Shown: piece by piece, positions 45,489-55,736 of the stretch
How the letters are laid out: each line of letters starts with the position of its first letter
Numbering within the stretch: position 1 is the first letter of the stretch
NCBI RefSeq assembly: GCF_018294505.1
Contig: NC_057810.1
Span: 204,122,113 to 204,186,112 of the forward strand
Reading direction: 5' to 3'
DNA: 64,000 nucleotides
Source of the DNA: Triticum aestivum
Taxonomy: Eukaryota; Streptophyta; Magnoliopsida; Poales; Poaceae
Notes under the pieces: generated by a model
Databases searched by the model: none
The model's input: the letters and a program-made list of their open reading frames with translations, nothing else
What the model was told of the DNA's origin: nothing
Program-made: the position numbers and the translations under genes

Positions 45489-46626
45489 TCAATCCATTTT
45501 TTCTGCACCATCCGATGTACAAAGAACGGGCAGATCGCCTTCATCTACCTCCAGCCAGTCAGTGTTGACGATCTTCCTCGAAACGGCAGTGACCACCGGC
45601 CCAGTCCCCTTCCTACGCCCTCCCCTCGACCTCACCACACCGTCGTGCTTGGCACTGCCCCCCGGCAATCCATCCAAGCCCCGCCGACCTCCAGATCGGG
45701 CGCAAGCAGCTCCTGCGCCCCACACCCCTATGATAGGCCCTGATGTGCCGCTTCCCTGGTGAACAAGCGGACTAGGTGCTCCGCACGCCTAAGCGGGTGC
45801 TGCTTCTTTTAATTGCAGTTCGACTGACCCTGAATTGAAATCCAGGCGGGCTACTGACCTCTAGCAAGGGTGAAATAGTAAAGGGAGGAAATCTTGTGCA
45901 TTTAGTATCATGAAGAAGATGCAGTAAGAAGCGCTCAACTAGATTCTTTCGTGGGACGAATATGGTGTGAGCAGAGACGTAAGGTTTGCACGAATAAGGG
46001 AAGCGGAGTACCTCTTTCTATTGGCAGTGTTGTGTCCTCCTTCTGTTTTTCCAATGATCTTCTTGTGGTTCGCTAGAAACGAGAAGTTGTGGAGGACGGT
46101 GCAGCCTTGGATGAACCCATGGCCAAGTTGTTGAGTGTGGTGTGATGGCCATCTGTCGGTGGCTGGGAAGCATATCCGAGGCGGTGAACGACTACGTAGC
46201 GGGAACATCTCCGGTGCGGTGGACGGTTGCGACAGTGGAGCGGCAGCAGTGAGGCGCAGGACAACGTGGTTGGAGTGGTTCTGGTATGGCGCACGTCGAT
46301 GTCGGCGGCGTGGAGGCAGCTCTACCTCGGCTTCAGCTGCTAAGTCCTTGAGGGTGTTGCGGTTGTGGTTGCGTTGGATGACGACATCGTGGTACCGGCT
46401 CCGGCGTGATGGAGGAGGGCGGCGGCGGATTGGGCACTATGGGGTGGAGGACGGAGGAGGCTGGGGTTTCGCGGCTGGTGGAGAGGGCGTTTTGGCACCC
46501 ACGGAGTATGAATGGGGAAACTGAGGGAGGCGGGGAACTAAGGGGAACAATGTTTCGGTTTGGGACGTGCTTGTTTGAAATTTGGGGAAAGTTACAAACT
46601 TTGCCCCCATCTAAAATTTCGGACAT
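45489..46626 (-). pseudogene. 5' exons of the CACTA 2 TNPA-like gene
   Basis: On the minus strand, 46520-46400 contains CCAGCCGCGAAACCCCAGCC and CCTCCTCCGT, matching the first exon region of CACTA 1 (3330-3362: CCAGCCGTGAAACCCCACCC). This anchors both genes to the same 5' end. 45725-45489 is open and reads GRRKGTGPVVTAVSRKIVNT, ELEV-type WLEVDEGDLPVLC and GAEKMD, a likely further exon. Upstream on that strand (46640-46880) is TA/GC-mixed DNA likely to hold the promoter. Exact exon borders are not determined. Confidence 0.5.
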
Positions 46627-46900
46627 ATTGCGGGTTGGGGTAGGACAGTAATCTCAGGTGTTCCAAATGTGGGCGGGATATATTTCGGCCGAGCGCATGG
46701 GTGTTTAGGTGTCCTTGGCATATGAATGCTTCTCGGAGCCGGTTGAGACTGGCGTCTTGGTGAAGTTGCAAACCTACCCCGGTTTAGACCTTTGGACATC
46801 GGGTTGATAGGATACATGGGCCAGGGTCAGGACAGTAATTTCCTACCACCAAACATTAGTCTCACGCGGTTTCGGGTGACCAGAGGCCTATTTGGCGCTT

Positions 46901-47640
46901 CGTTCAATATTTGGGAGCAGAAGCATTAACGTTTCGGTTCTCTTAAATTGAACATCCAGGATTTGTCAAACTTCACAAATCTTTACTCTTGAAAATCCTA
47001 AAGCTATGATTATTTTGGAATGGAGGTGGTACATTTGAATATACATTGTACATGAGTATATATTAAAAAGTATGCAACTTACCTCAGTTCATGCATGGTT
47101 CCAGATATAATCGCCTTGGTTGCAAAAAAAAGTTAGACATGCGTATGAATATATATAGCATGTTCAAACGCACAACAAAGATTGATGCCCCCTTTTACAT
47201 CTGATTTACAAATGCCATTATCTCGGGTTCAAATAGATGAATGCACTTCCTATGAATTTGAATCTTCGAAACCCCCTTTATGTTGAATTCGACATGTATT
47301 CTATTTCATAGCTAGCAATTTGGAATGTATCCATGCAAGTGACAAATTTATAAAGTGCTTCACACTAGTAACATGGAGTGCACTAATTAATGTTTATATA
47401 TGAATTGCAAAATCATCCATTGCCTGTATTTCAAACCGCTCTCACTCTATGGATCGATAATATGAAATAAACACAAGCAAATGCTAGAACTCAATAAAGT
47501 ATGGGTGTCTGATAGACCGATTTTCGTCCATACGCAATTTGCAAAATTCATGATCTCATCCAAAAATAATAATGCCATTTATATTTTAATTTAATGCGTA
47601 GAACCTCCTTTTACACGTAGATGCACTATGCCTCGGCCCG
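46901..47640. other. AT-rich DNA, no gene seen
   Basis: Contains ATTATTTTGGAATGGAGG near 47010, which resembles one end of a Stowaway-type MITE without a partner. No other motif is recognised. The CACTA 2 5' end may lie here. Confidence 0.4.
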
Positions 47641-48000
47641 TTCTCACAAACGCGCTATATATCTCTCTATGTACCGCATAAGTGCACACACTTTATGTGC
47701 ATCCGCATTTCTCTTTCACACATGATCACAATCTCTCTCGGGGTGTCAGGGAGTCTCACACACATGCTCTCTCTGTATATCTCTCTCTCTCTTTCTGACT
47801 ACTATGTACCACTCTTTTCACTAATCTCAGTTGGAAAACACTATTTCTCTCACATGCATATATACACATGCACGGTCTCTACTAGCCCTCTATACGCACA
47901 TATATGTGCCTACGTGTCTCCCGTACGCACATTATCTTTAGGCCTATCTCGCACACATTGCCCCCCCCAGACACACCTCTCTCTTAGTAGTTGGCAGATA
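47641..48000. repeat. CT-rich low-complexity region
   Basis: Runs of CTCTCT with CACACA and ATATAT segments, e.g. (CT)n at 47765-47795. On the minus strand it resembles the GTGTGAGAGA-rich stretch at 1378-2040. ORFs here have no support. Confidence 0.7.
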
Positions 48001-48520
48001 TGATTCCATCATATCATTCGGTAGGATATCCCTAACTGTTAGGCTGGATGGTAATACGAGGCAAAGTTTTACCCTAGTTCGGACCCTTGCAGTTGAGGAA
48101 AAAGCCTACTCCTGGTACTGTATATTAGTGATAGGGGTGTGTACAAAGTACACATGAATACCAGGCATTGTGCGTGTGTGTATACTATCGACGAACTAGC
48201 CCCCAAGCTTCTATAACATACTGGGGGCCTAGGGTTACAAATCATATATAGTTGGCTTATCACCAGTGGGGATAGAGTCCTCCGTGACTCTGGTAGCTAG
48301 CTTCGTGTTGTATGCCAAGTCGTCCACATGGGTCTTTGTATAACGCGTCTCGATCCAACCTATGTGGCGCATGATGGAACCGACCCATGAGTCCTCATGT
48401 TGACCCACCACAACTACAAATGATGTGCCCACCACACCACACACGCAATTGGCCACTAAGAAAATAAGCATATACAATAGTACAATGTTATACATGAAAG
48501 TTAATTGCATGGTGCATCCA
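48001..48520 (-). repeat. Possible decayed LTR fragment
   Basis: GGCAAAGTTTTACCCTAGTTCGG, CCTACTCCTGGTAC and GGGGGCCTAGGGTTAC follow the order of the element A-type LTR (ACCCAGGTTCGGG, CCTACTTCCTGC, GGATCTAGGGTTAC), but with strong divergence. No clear ends, so this could be a relic solo LTR of a related Gypsy family. Confidence 0.35.
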
Positions 48521-48825
48521 AAAATATTTGTTTAGCATTGTGAATGTTTATATATTCTCCTAAAATACGAGTCACGGGAAAGAGAAACGAAGGGCAGATC
48601 TCTCCTTGTCTCCACCGGACAGCCCCTCTTTCTACACCACTTTCACGTACGCACACAAACTATCTCTCGGCCCTCTAATATTATGCATGCCCACGACACA
48701 TTCACGCATGCCGGTCACTGTATTTCAAGCTAAAGCACTATACGTTCACTGGAGTTCAAAATATGCTCATTACGATCACCGTATACATTCTCGTGGTGAT
48801 CATACGGTATCTAGCTCATGATACG

Positions 48826-49630
48826 TCTCCGTATTTTCTTGATGACACTGATGTACTTTGAATTTCATGCATGCTCCGTATTTTGTTGACGACACTTACA
48901 GTCATTGTATTTGAAGCGAAAGCACGATATGGTCAGTGGACTTGAGAATAAGCTCATCACGGTCACCACATACATTTTGTCGTGCTAACCAACTTGTGGT
49001 TGGATGGTTAGGAGGACAGTGGTTTCTCGAGCCCACCAGGGTTAAAGTCCCGGTGCTCGCATTTATCCTGGGTTAATTTCAGTATTTTCCGGGGATGTGC
49101 GTTCAGTGGGAGGAGACATTCCACTCGACTACAAGGCACCTCTGGTGACTTCGTAAAATCTCAAGACTATATACTGGCCCACTCTCTTGAAGGTGCTCAT
49201 AGGGGTAGGGTCTGCGTGTGAGTGCGTGTGTGTATATATGAGCCCTTGCATGTGTACCGTGTTAAAAAATACATGTCATGATTATACGGTCACTGGCTCG
49301 CCCGTACAACTCCGTATTTTGTTGATGACACAATCAATTGATCAGTCAAACGTTCATCGTGGCGCAACTAGATAGTGTTGCACCATCGGGGCGCGTAACT
49401 GTGGGGCCCACCTCTCAGCCCATATATGAAATAAAAAATGGTAGTTTTAGTCTGTACTGTGTTAATAAAATACATTTTAGGGTGATCATACGTCATTGGC
49501 TCACCATACAGCTCCGTAATTTGTTGATGACACGATCAATTAACCAGTCAAACGGTCCACATCCAGCAGCGCACATTACCATAGGGCCCACCAGTCAGAG
49601 CGTATATGAAGGACAGAAATGGTAATAAAT
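48826..49630. repeat. Imperfect repeats built on CTCCGTATTTTGTTGATGACAC
   Basis: The motif recurs at about 48826, 48879, 49308 and 49512. The last two are part of units of about 200 bp that also share GATCAATTRACCAGTCAAACG-like and GGGGCCCACC/AGGGCCCACCAGTCAG phrases. No ORF and no recognised TE ends. Confidence 0.6.
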
Positions 49631-49639
49631 TAGTGGTTG

Positions 49640-50330
49640 GTGGGTACTCGAAGTCGTGAGACCTCTGGTTGGCAGTCGCCAGCGGTGGGGGGCGCATTGA
49701 TTGGGCAGTGGGGTGGGGTTCGCCGGATAAAANNNNNNNNNNNNNNNNNNNNNNNNNNNNNNNNNNNNNNNNNNNNNNNNNNNNNNNNNNNNNNNNNNNN
49801 NNNNNNNNNNNNNNNNNNNNNNNNNNNNNNNNNNNNNNNNNNNNNNNNNNNNNNNNNNNNNNNNNNNNNNNNNNNNNNNNNNNNNNNNNNNNNNNNNNNN
49901 NNNNNNNNNNNNNNNNNNNNNNNNNNNNNNNNNNNNNNNNNNNNNNNNNNNNNNNNNNNNNNNNNNNNNNNNNNNNNNNNNNNNNNNNNNNNNNNNNNNN
50001 NNNNNNNNNNNNNNNNNNNNNNNNNNNNNNNNNNNNNNNNNNNNNNNNNNNNNNNNNNNNNNNNNNNNNNNNNNNNNNNNNNNNNNNNNNNNNNNNNNNN
50101 NNNNNNNNNNNNNNNNNNNNNNNNNNNNNNNNNNNNNNNNNNNNNNNNNNNNNNNNNNNNNNNNGAGGGATGGTCGGTGCGGCGGCGGACCAGCGGTGAG
50201 GAGTGGTTTCGGGGCGGGCGGGTCGGCATGGCGGCGCAGGCCGGCCGCGGGCGGCGGGGGCCGGCGGCTCAGCCGGTGGTGGCTGGCGGCTCAGGGGGGT
50301 GGAGTTTGATGATAAACTGCACGCTCTTGA
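49640..50330. other. GC-rich insertion with assembly gap 49733-50164 (432 N)
   Basis: The right flank (GGTTTCGGGGCGGGCGGG ... GGTGGTGGCTGGCGGCTCAGGGG) matches that of the first gap at 4317-4400. GC content is far above the surroundings. ORFs through the N run are not real. Possibly a GC-rich part of a common, unidentified transposon. Confidence 0.7.
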
Positions 50331-50389
50331 TTTCATATCCAACGAATGGAAAATCTAATGACCAGAGATGAAAAAGTCAGTCAACTGAC

Positions 50390-50640
50390 GTGTAGCCTCA
50401 CCCCGCATGTACACATGCACGCACACAAGACACGCACGCATCCAGGCGTGCAACACTGACACGTACACATAACGAGCACATGCATGCATGCAGGCGTGCA
50501 ACACTGACGCATACACATGCACCCACAAACACACGCATGTAGGCACACATGCATGCAACACTGAAACGTACCCTTGCACGCACGCAACACTCGCACGCCT
50601 ACATGCACATAGCACATGACGCAAGACACATGCTCAACCT
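50390..50640. repeat. CA/GC-rich low-complexity minisatellite-like stretch
   Basis: ACACGCACGCATGCA-type strings with recurring GCGTGCAACACTGACRC (about every 50 bp, three times). Overlapping Cys-rich ORFs on the minus strand are by-products of the repeat. Confidence 0.75.
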
Positions 50641-51240
50641 ATACGTGCATGCACCCTTTGTTAAGGACATGGATTGTTACGGGTATTAATCAATCTTATC
50701 TGTGATAAGCGGAACATTGATGTTTGTAGCGGTCTTTATGAATCACAACGTATGGAATGGGCTATCAACATTGTAGGCTTATCTACATGAAAAGGATGAC
50801 GTCACACTCAATGAACAATCATCAGTTTATGAAATGCCCGCTTCTGACCGCCCTGGCCCACCAAAGGTTCCTCTATTGTGCGCTGCCTGCGTTGGGTCAC
50901 TGACATGCAAGCCATGTACCCAAAGAGCCCACACGTCTGTGGAAGAATAGCATGCTGTCCTACGTCAGAGTCGAGGGCGCCACTTGCTGCACGCCCGGCT
51001 GAACACGCCTCCTTGCCGCATTCAAACGCCTCCATGAAACCCGCCCATGTGGAAGCCGATAAACCCACTCTGGACACACGTCCGTTCATGACCGGTCCGG
51101 CATTAAACGCAACACCGGCTGAGCTCCTCCCATCCGCCGTCTATTTAATCTCCTATTTAAACAAGGCCAAACGCCGACCAAGAATCGCACACCTCCGCCG
51201 CTCCCCTATCTCCTCCTTCACCATTTTGTCCACTCTTACA
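50641..51240 (+). promoter_or_regulatory. Upstream region of a gene-like ORF, with TATTTAA box
   Basis: GC-rich towards the ORF. CTATTTAATCTCCTATTTAAAC at about 51140-51162 holds two candidate TATA boxes, followed by a pyrimidine-rich leader (CCGCTCCCCTATCTCCTCC) and the ATG at 51241. Confidence 0.4.
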
Positions 51241-51582
51241 ATGGCTTATGAAGAGTAGTTATTCCGCATCCAAGTCGGCTGGGTGGCCCGCCGAGCCCGT
51301 CGTATACGAGCTATGCAGCTCGCTGATCCACCTCCCTCCCCTCGCCCGATGGAGCCAGTTGCCGCCCCAAGCCGGTGCGCGGTTCAGCAACTCGCCGCTC
51401 CAGGCCAGCTCGACGAGGAGCAGCGCACGGGCGTCGTTGCTGCCGTCCATGCCGCCGCCTTGTACTGTGTCTCCCGTTTCTATGGCCGAGACTCCCATGC
51501 GGGTGGCCATGCCATGCAAGCAGCGACAGAAGCCGGGTGCACGGAGAGAGACGAGTCGGTCACCATCATCGAGGAGAAGTAG
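51241..51582 (+). pseudogene. Gene-like ORF of unknown family, early stop at codon 6
   Basis: ATG (MAYEE) is followed by TAG at 51256-51258, then the same frame stays open for 107 codons to TAG at 51580. It contains VARRARRIRAMQLADPPPSP, CAVQQLAAPGQLDEEQRTGV and HAMQAATEAGCTERDESVTI. The Arg-rich patch and Ala-rich helix suggest a small nuclear or nucleic-acid-binding protein, but I know no family. TAG could come from one change at a Tyr codon (TAC/TAT). A promoter-like TATTTAA lies 90-100 bp upstream. It may be a low-copy gene relic or a passenger in an unrecognised transposon. Confidence 0.45.
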
Positions 51583-52405
51583 AACACGAGAGGCCGCCGT
51601 CGCTTGGGTCCCATGAAGGCCACCGCGGAGGCGACGCCGGCGTACACAACAGGTGTCTTGCCGGATCCTTTTGTTGCGAGGACCTGCGTCGACCCCCCAT
51701 ATACCTCCAGGGCTCCCGGCAGTCCGGTGATCGTGCTGCCGGACATGAGGAACACAAATCGATCGGTGGGTGACCATTTAGGCCAGGTATTATATACTTG
51801 TGCTGTCTAGAACTAGCACCGCGTAGTTCATTTGAATGTAATGAAATCCATCATGTTTGTATGAAAATCCGGTATCTTATATGATTTCCGTCGCTGTTTA
51901 TATGAAATATTGCCGTGTTTGCGTGAATTTCGTCTGGTTGGTTGAGTTGCTGTCATAATGTGTGCAGCTATGGTTGGATGGCGTAATTTGCGGGTCACCG
52001 GTCAGTCTGCGGGCGGCTCGGGTGGCGTGGTGGGACAAAAAGAACACGGCTCGTGCGACCTCGTCTCCAACGTGCGCACTGGAGGATGCATGAGCACCCG
52101 ATCCATTCCTCATTCATCGGTGGCAAAGGCACCGGTGGACAAAAGGGTCGCCAATATTTTGGCTACCCCGGGCAAGATCCAAACAACCCCTCCCAACAGA
52201 TTCAAATCCCTCGTTCGCCGTGGAATTTTGCCATGTGTTGTTTTCATGGACTAGCAAGAAGCCCGTGCATTGCACAGAACATCAAGATGCATGTTTTTAG
52301 AAACACCTGTTGTGATTGACCCATGTAGGATTAATCCCATTTTGTAAAAACTAATGATTGCTCGAGAATTTTATCGGATAAATGGTATCTCGAGAATTTT
52401 ACCAG
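51583..52405. other. Downstream of the gene-like ORF; no further gene supported
   Basis: 51600-51775 stays GC-rich and may be the 3' part of the same transcript. 51780-51960 looks like a 3' untranslated region (repeated GTATGAAA/GTGTTTG with TATATGATTTCC). At 52250-52285 ACTAGCAAGAAGCCCGTGCATTGCAC resembles a motif common at borders of grass repeats. Confidence 0.35.
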
Positions 52406-52716
52406 ACTCCATTTTTGTATACAAGGCCACAAACCCATATTACAGGTACCAATGCAAAAATTAATGTCTTCTAAATCAATGTTGCAAGCCACCTTGTTTC
52501 CTTGTTTGCCGTGTAAATTAATGTGTATTCTTCTCTTTCATGCACATCAAGCCAATGCTCACACTCCCGCATGCATGCAAGGGATAATTAATGTCCTCCT
52601 TTGCTAGTAGTACTACGAGGCAAACACCATTAATATTGCATCAATTAGTGTTAGTGGCCTTGTATATCTGCAAATTGTAATTTTGATTGTGGCCTTGTAT
52701 ATAAAAATGGAGGGAG
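52406..52716. mobile_element. Inverted-repeat element (MITE-like, about 311 bp)
   Basis: The left end ACTCCATTTTTGTATACAAGG-CCAC is matched in inverse by the right end (CTCCCTCCATTTTTATATAC then AAGGCCAC read on the minus strand). The CTCCCTCCATTT end is Stowaway-like. The left end has decayed and no clear TA duplication is preserved. Non-coding interior. Confidence 0.6.
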
Positions 52717-54410
52717 AAAGATGAGATATAAGGTGAGGAGGAGTGGGGCGTGGTGGTGACTGGTGGTCGGACTGGGCGGAGGCATGGGGATGGACGACAC
52801 ATTATCTCTAGGTTTGTATCTCTATAATCCCTCTCACACACCCACCCACATAGGTGGGGTCGTGCACGAAGAGAAGAGGTGCACGCACCACACACATACT
52901 CCCGTCTCTTTCCCAACCACACCCGCGTGGGTACACGGTGGAGCTCATTTCTTTACGAAAAGGCAGCCCACGTGGTAATTTGACCATGTACTGGTTGTCC
53001 ACTTGGTGGAGGGAGGATGTTCTACCACCGGTGAACAAACAAATTGCGACTTGACGCGTTATGTTAAAAAATAGGCAAACCATGTGGGGCCTACCTTAGA
53101 GGCAAGGCTCTATACACTGGAGTACTTTTGATGTGTCCCATCAACTCGCAGAACAAGGAGAAGCTTGCTTAGTACGATGTCTCCCCCGCCCACGGGCGCG
53201 GTGGCTCGTAGGATGAGGTGAAGCTTGCTTACTAGTAGTAGTACTATACGCCTTACGCCCGCTCCCTCGCCCATGCGCATGGTGGCTCGCAGGACGAGGA
53301 GAAAATTTTACTACCCCCTCCATTTACTCCTCGTCCCTACTACCTTGGTTAGAGAGATTATCATATTGTTTGGAATATATGTGTCCTTTAGTACTCCCTC
53401 CATTTACTTATACAAGGCCACTATAAAAAAATACATGTTGCATCTATACAAGGCCACAAATAGTAATCGAGACAAAAGTTACTACTCCCTCCTTTCCAGT
53501 TTATGGCTCAATTTCAAAATCTCTCCAACCAAGGTAGACGGTGAGTGGTCAAATTAATTTCGTACTCCTAGTTTGCACAAGTAATTAGTACGCTCATTTT
53601 TCTTAAGAAGTTATGTTTACCGAGGCATTAATTAGAACGAATGCATGAATGACCACTAAATTTCCATGAACTTCTACATGCATTGGTGAGTTTTCTCTTG
53701 ACACTGCTTGCATCGGGTGATCTAACGCACCTCGAAATCCAACATGTGATGGTACTACTACTAGTAGTAGAATTGAGACTTATAAAACGGAAAAATGAAT
53801 GTTTTTTAGATGAGCCCTATAAACCCTAGTGGGTACGTACTCCGTAAAATCAGATTTTCCCAAAACTAAGTCGCTCAACCTTTATTTGCTTGTTTCCCTT
53901 CCTGCCTCCTTGCCTCGAACAGACTATGCCAAACTCCCCTATCTGCCGCGCGGGAAAAGACCCGCCCTCACCTTTTTTAGTCCGGGTTTGTATCAATGGA
54001 TCGCGCGAAGTAGCAAAAACCAAAGCCGTGTCTTGTACTCCTCCGTAGACACTCGCTTTCATGAATTTTGTACTTCCTGTCGCCGACATGTGGGACATAT
54101 AGCAACCGGGTCGACATGTCAAGCACCAAATAACAATGCAGAACAGCAGGGGGGACGCACCCCAGTCGTACCGCCCTAGTAGTAGTAGTAATGAGCAATG
54201 AGACGTCAAATCACAATGCCACACCTTCCCAGACGGACGAAGCAACCATTATTTCACACTTCGGTTCGCCATCATCTCAAACCACATAGTATTGCTTCTG
54301 CCTCAAGAGGGACACACACATCGCCTTGGTACATCATGACATGTGGGACCGCATGACAGACCATGCTCCCTCGCTGATCGCTCGGTAAAATCACCTCATT
54401 TTTACTACTA
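52717..54410. other. No gene seen; short tandem repeat and MITE pieces
   Basis: 53151-53305 is an imperfect tandem repeat (AAGCTTGCTTA at 53161 and 53221; GTGGCTCG(T/C)AGGA at 53201 and 53282). CTCCCTCCATTTACTTATAC at 53395 and CTCCCTCCTTTCCAGTTTATGG at 53484 are ends of Stowaway-like MITEs without intact partners. Trinucleotide AGT runs occur near 53758-53770 and 54178-54190. ORFs are not supported. Confidence 0.5.
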
Positions 54411-54508
54411 TACTTCCTCCGTACCGGTTTACATGGCATGCACATCGTTCTAGGTTGAGAATTTAACTGGCTATACATGTGATGAACAATATATGTTTAG
54501 ATACTACA
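54411..54508. mobile_element. Stowaway-like MITE fragment cut by the LARD
   Basis: TACTTCCTCCGTACCGGTTTAC then ATGGCATGCACATCG has the layout of a grass Mariner MITE end. It is broken at 54508 by the LTR start; the five bases before the LTR (CTACA) are the left target duplication. Confidence 0.55.
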
Positions 54509-55536
54509 TGTCACGCCCAATATGCGATACTATCCTAAAGAGACTCGAAGGTCCCACCAAGGATAGAACCGCATATTGAAACACTTTTGCAAGGTGGATA
54601 TCATTACATCAACATTACATAATAGATGGGGATACATACAAGAGGCATACAATGCCACACGAATACAACATCACAATACATTAGAGCATCATACGACTAC
54701 GGATGAAACACAAACAGAAACTCAAACGACATCCACCCTGCTAGCCCAGGCTTCCGACCTGGAAACTATCCCCTGATCGAAGAAGCAGAAGAAGAAGTCA
54801 ACGCAAGCAAGCATCGCTCTCGCGTCATGATCATCGCATAACCTGTACCTGCAACTGTTGTTGTAGTAATCTGTGAGCCACGAGGACTCGGCAATCCCAT
54901 TACCATGGGTATCAAGACTAGCAAAGCTTAATGGAAATGGAAAGGATAAGTGGTGAGGTTGCAGCAGCGACTAAGCATGATATGGTGGCTAACATACGCA
55001 AATAAGAGCGAGAAGAGAAGCAAAGGAACGGTCGTGAATCTAGCAATGATCAAGAAGTGATCCTGAACTCCTACTTACGTCAAACATAACCCAAAATCGT
55101 GTTCACTTCCCGGACTCCGCCGAAAAGAGACCATCACGGCTACACACGCGGTTGATGCGTTTTAATTCGGATCCGGTGTCAAGTTATCTACAACTGGACA
55201 TTAACAAATTCCCATCTGCAACATAACCATGGGCATGGCTTCCAAAAGTTTATACCCTGCAGGGGTGTCCCAACTTAGCCCATGATAAGCTTTTGCGATC
55301 AATGAAGGATATACCTTCTCCCAGGAAGACCCGATCAGACTCGGAATCCCGGTTTACAAGACATTTCGACAACGGTAAAACAAGACCAGCAAAGCCGCCC
55401 GATGTGCCGACAAATCCCGATAGGAGCTGCACATATCTTGTTCTCAGGGCACACCGGATAGGTTAGCCTACGAGTAAAACCAGCCCTCGAGTTGCCCCGA
55501 GGTGGCCCCGCAGTCTGCCCGTTTCAGACCAACACT

Positions 55537-55736
55537 NNNNNNNNNNNNNNNNNNNNNNNNNNNNNNNNNNNNNNNNNNNNNNNNNNNNNNNNNNNNNNNN
55601 NNNNNNNNNNNNNNNNNNNNNNNNNNNNNNNNNNNNNNNNNNNNNNNNNNNNNNNNNNNNNNNNNNNNNNNNNNNNNNNNNNNNNNNNNNNNNNNNNNNN
55701 NNNNNNNNNNNNNNNNNNNNNNNNNNNNNNNNNNNN
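55537..55736. other. Assembly gap (200 N) in the LARD LTR
   Basis: The right LTR shows what belongs here: between ACCAACACT and CCAAGGGAAAAA (62984-63047) there are only about 60 bases, containing a run of ten or more G. So 200 N is a placeholder, not a measured length. Confidence 0.9.

Larger units (their letters stand above)
26913..46900 (-). mobile_element. CACTA transposon 2, split by Gypsy element B
   Basis: The left end CACTACAAAAAAACACTTC at 26913 is the 3' terminus, because the gene inside runs on the minus strand towards it. Subterminal repeats follow (26920-28350), then a TNPA-like gene from about 46626 down to 28470. Element B (30947-40325) interrupts it with a clean GACAT duplication; without it the CACTA spans at least 10.6 kb. 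The 5' terminus (…GTAGTG on the plus strand) was not found to the right of 46900, so that border is approximate. No TNPD-type transposase is readable. It belongs to the same family as CACTA 1. Confidence 0.78.

Noticed and set aside
49548..50371. Long ORFs on both strands across 49733-50164
   Set aside because: They exist only because N codons do not give stops.
50355..50629. Cys/Val-rich small ORFs on the minus strand, possibly a knottin-like peptide
   Set aside because: They come from an ACGCACGCATGCA-type minisatellite; three frames look alike and no signal peptide or fixed cysteine spacing is seen.
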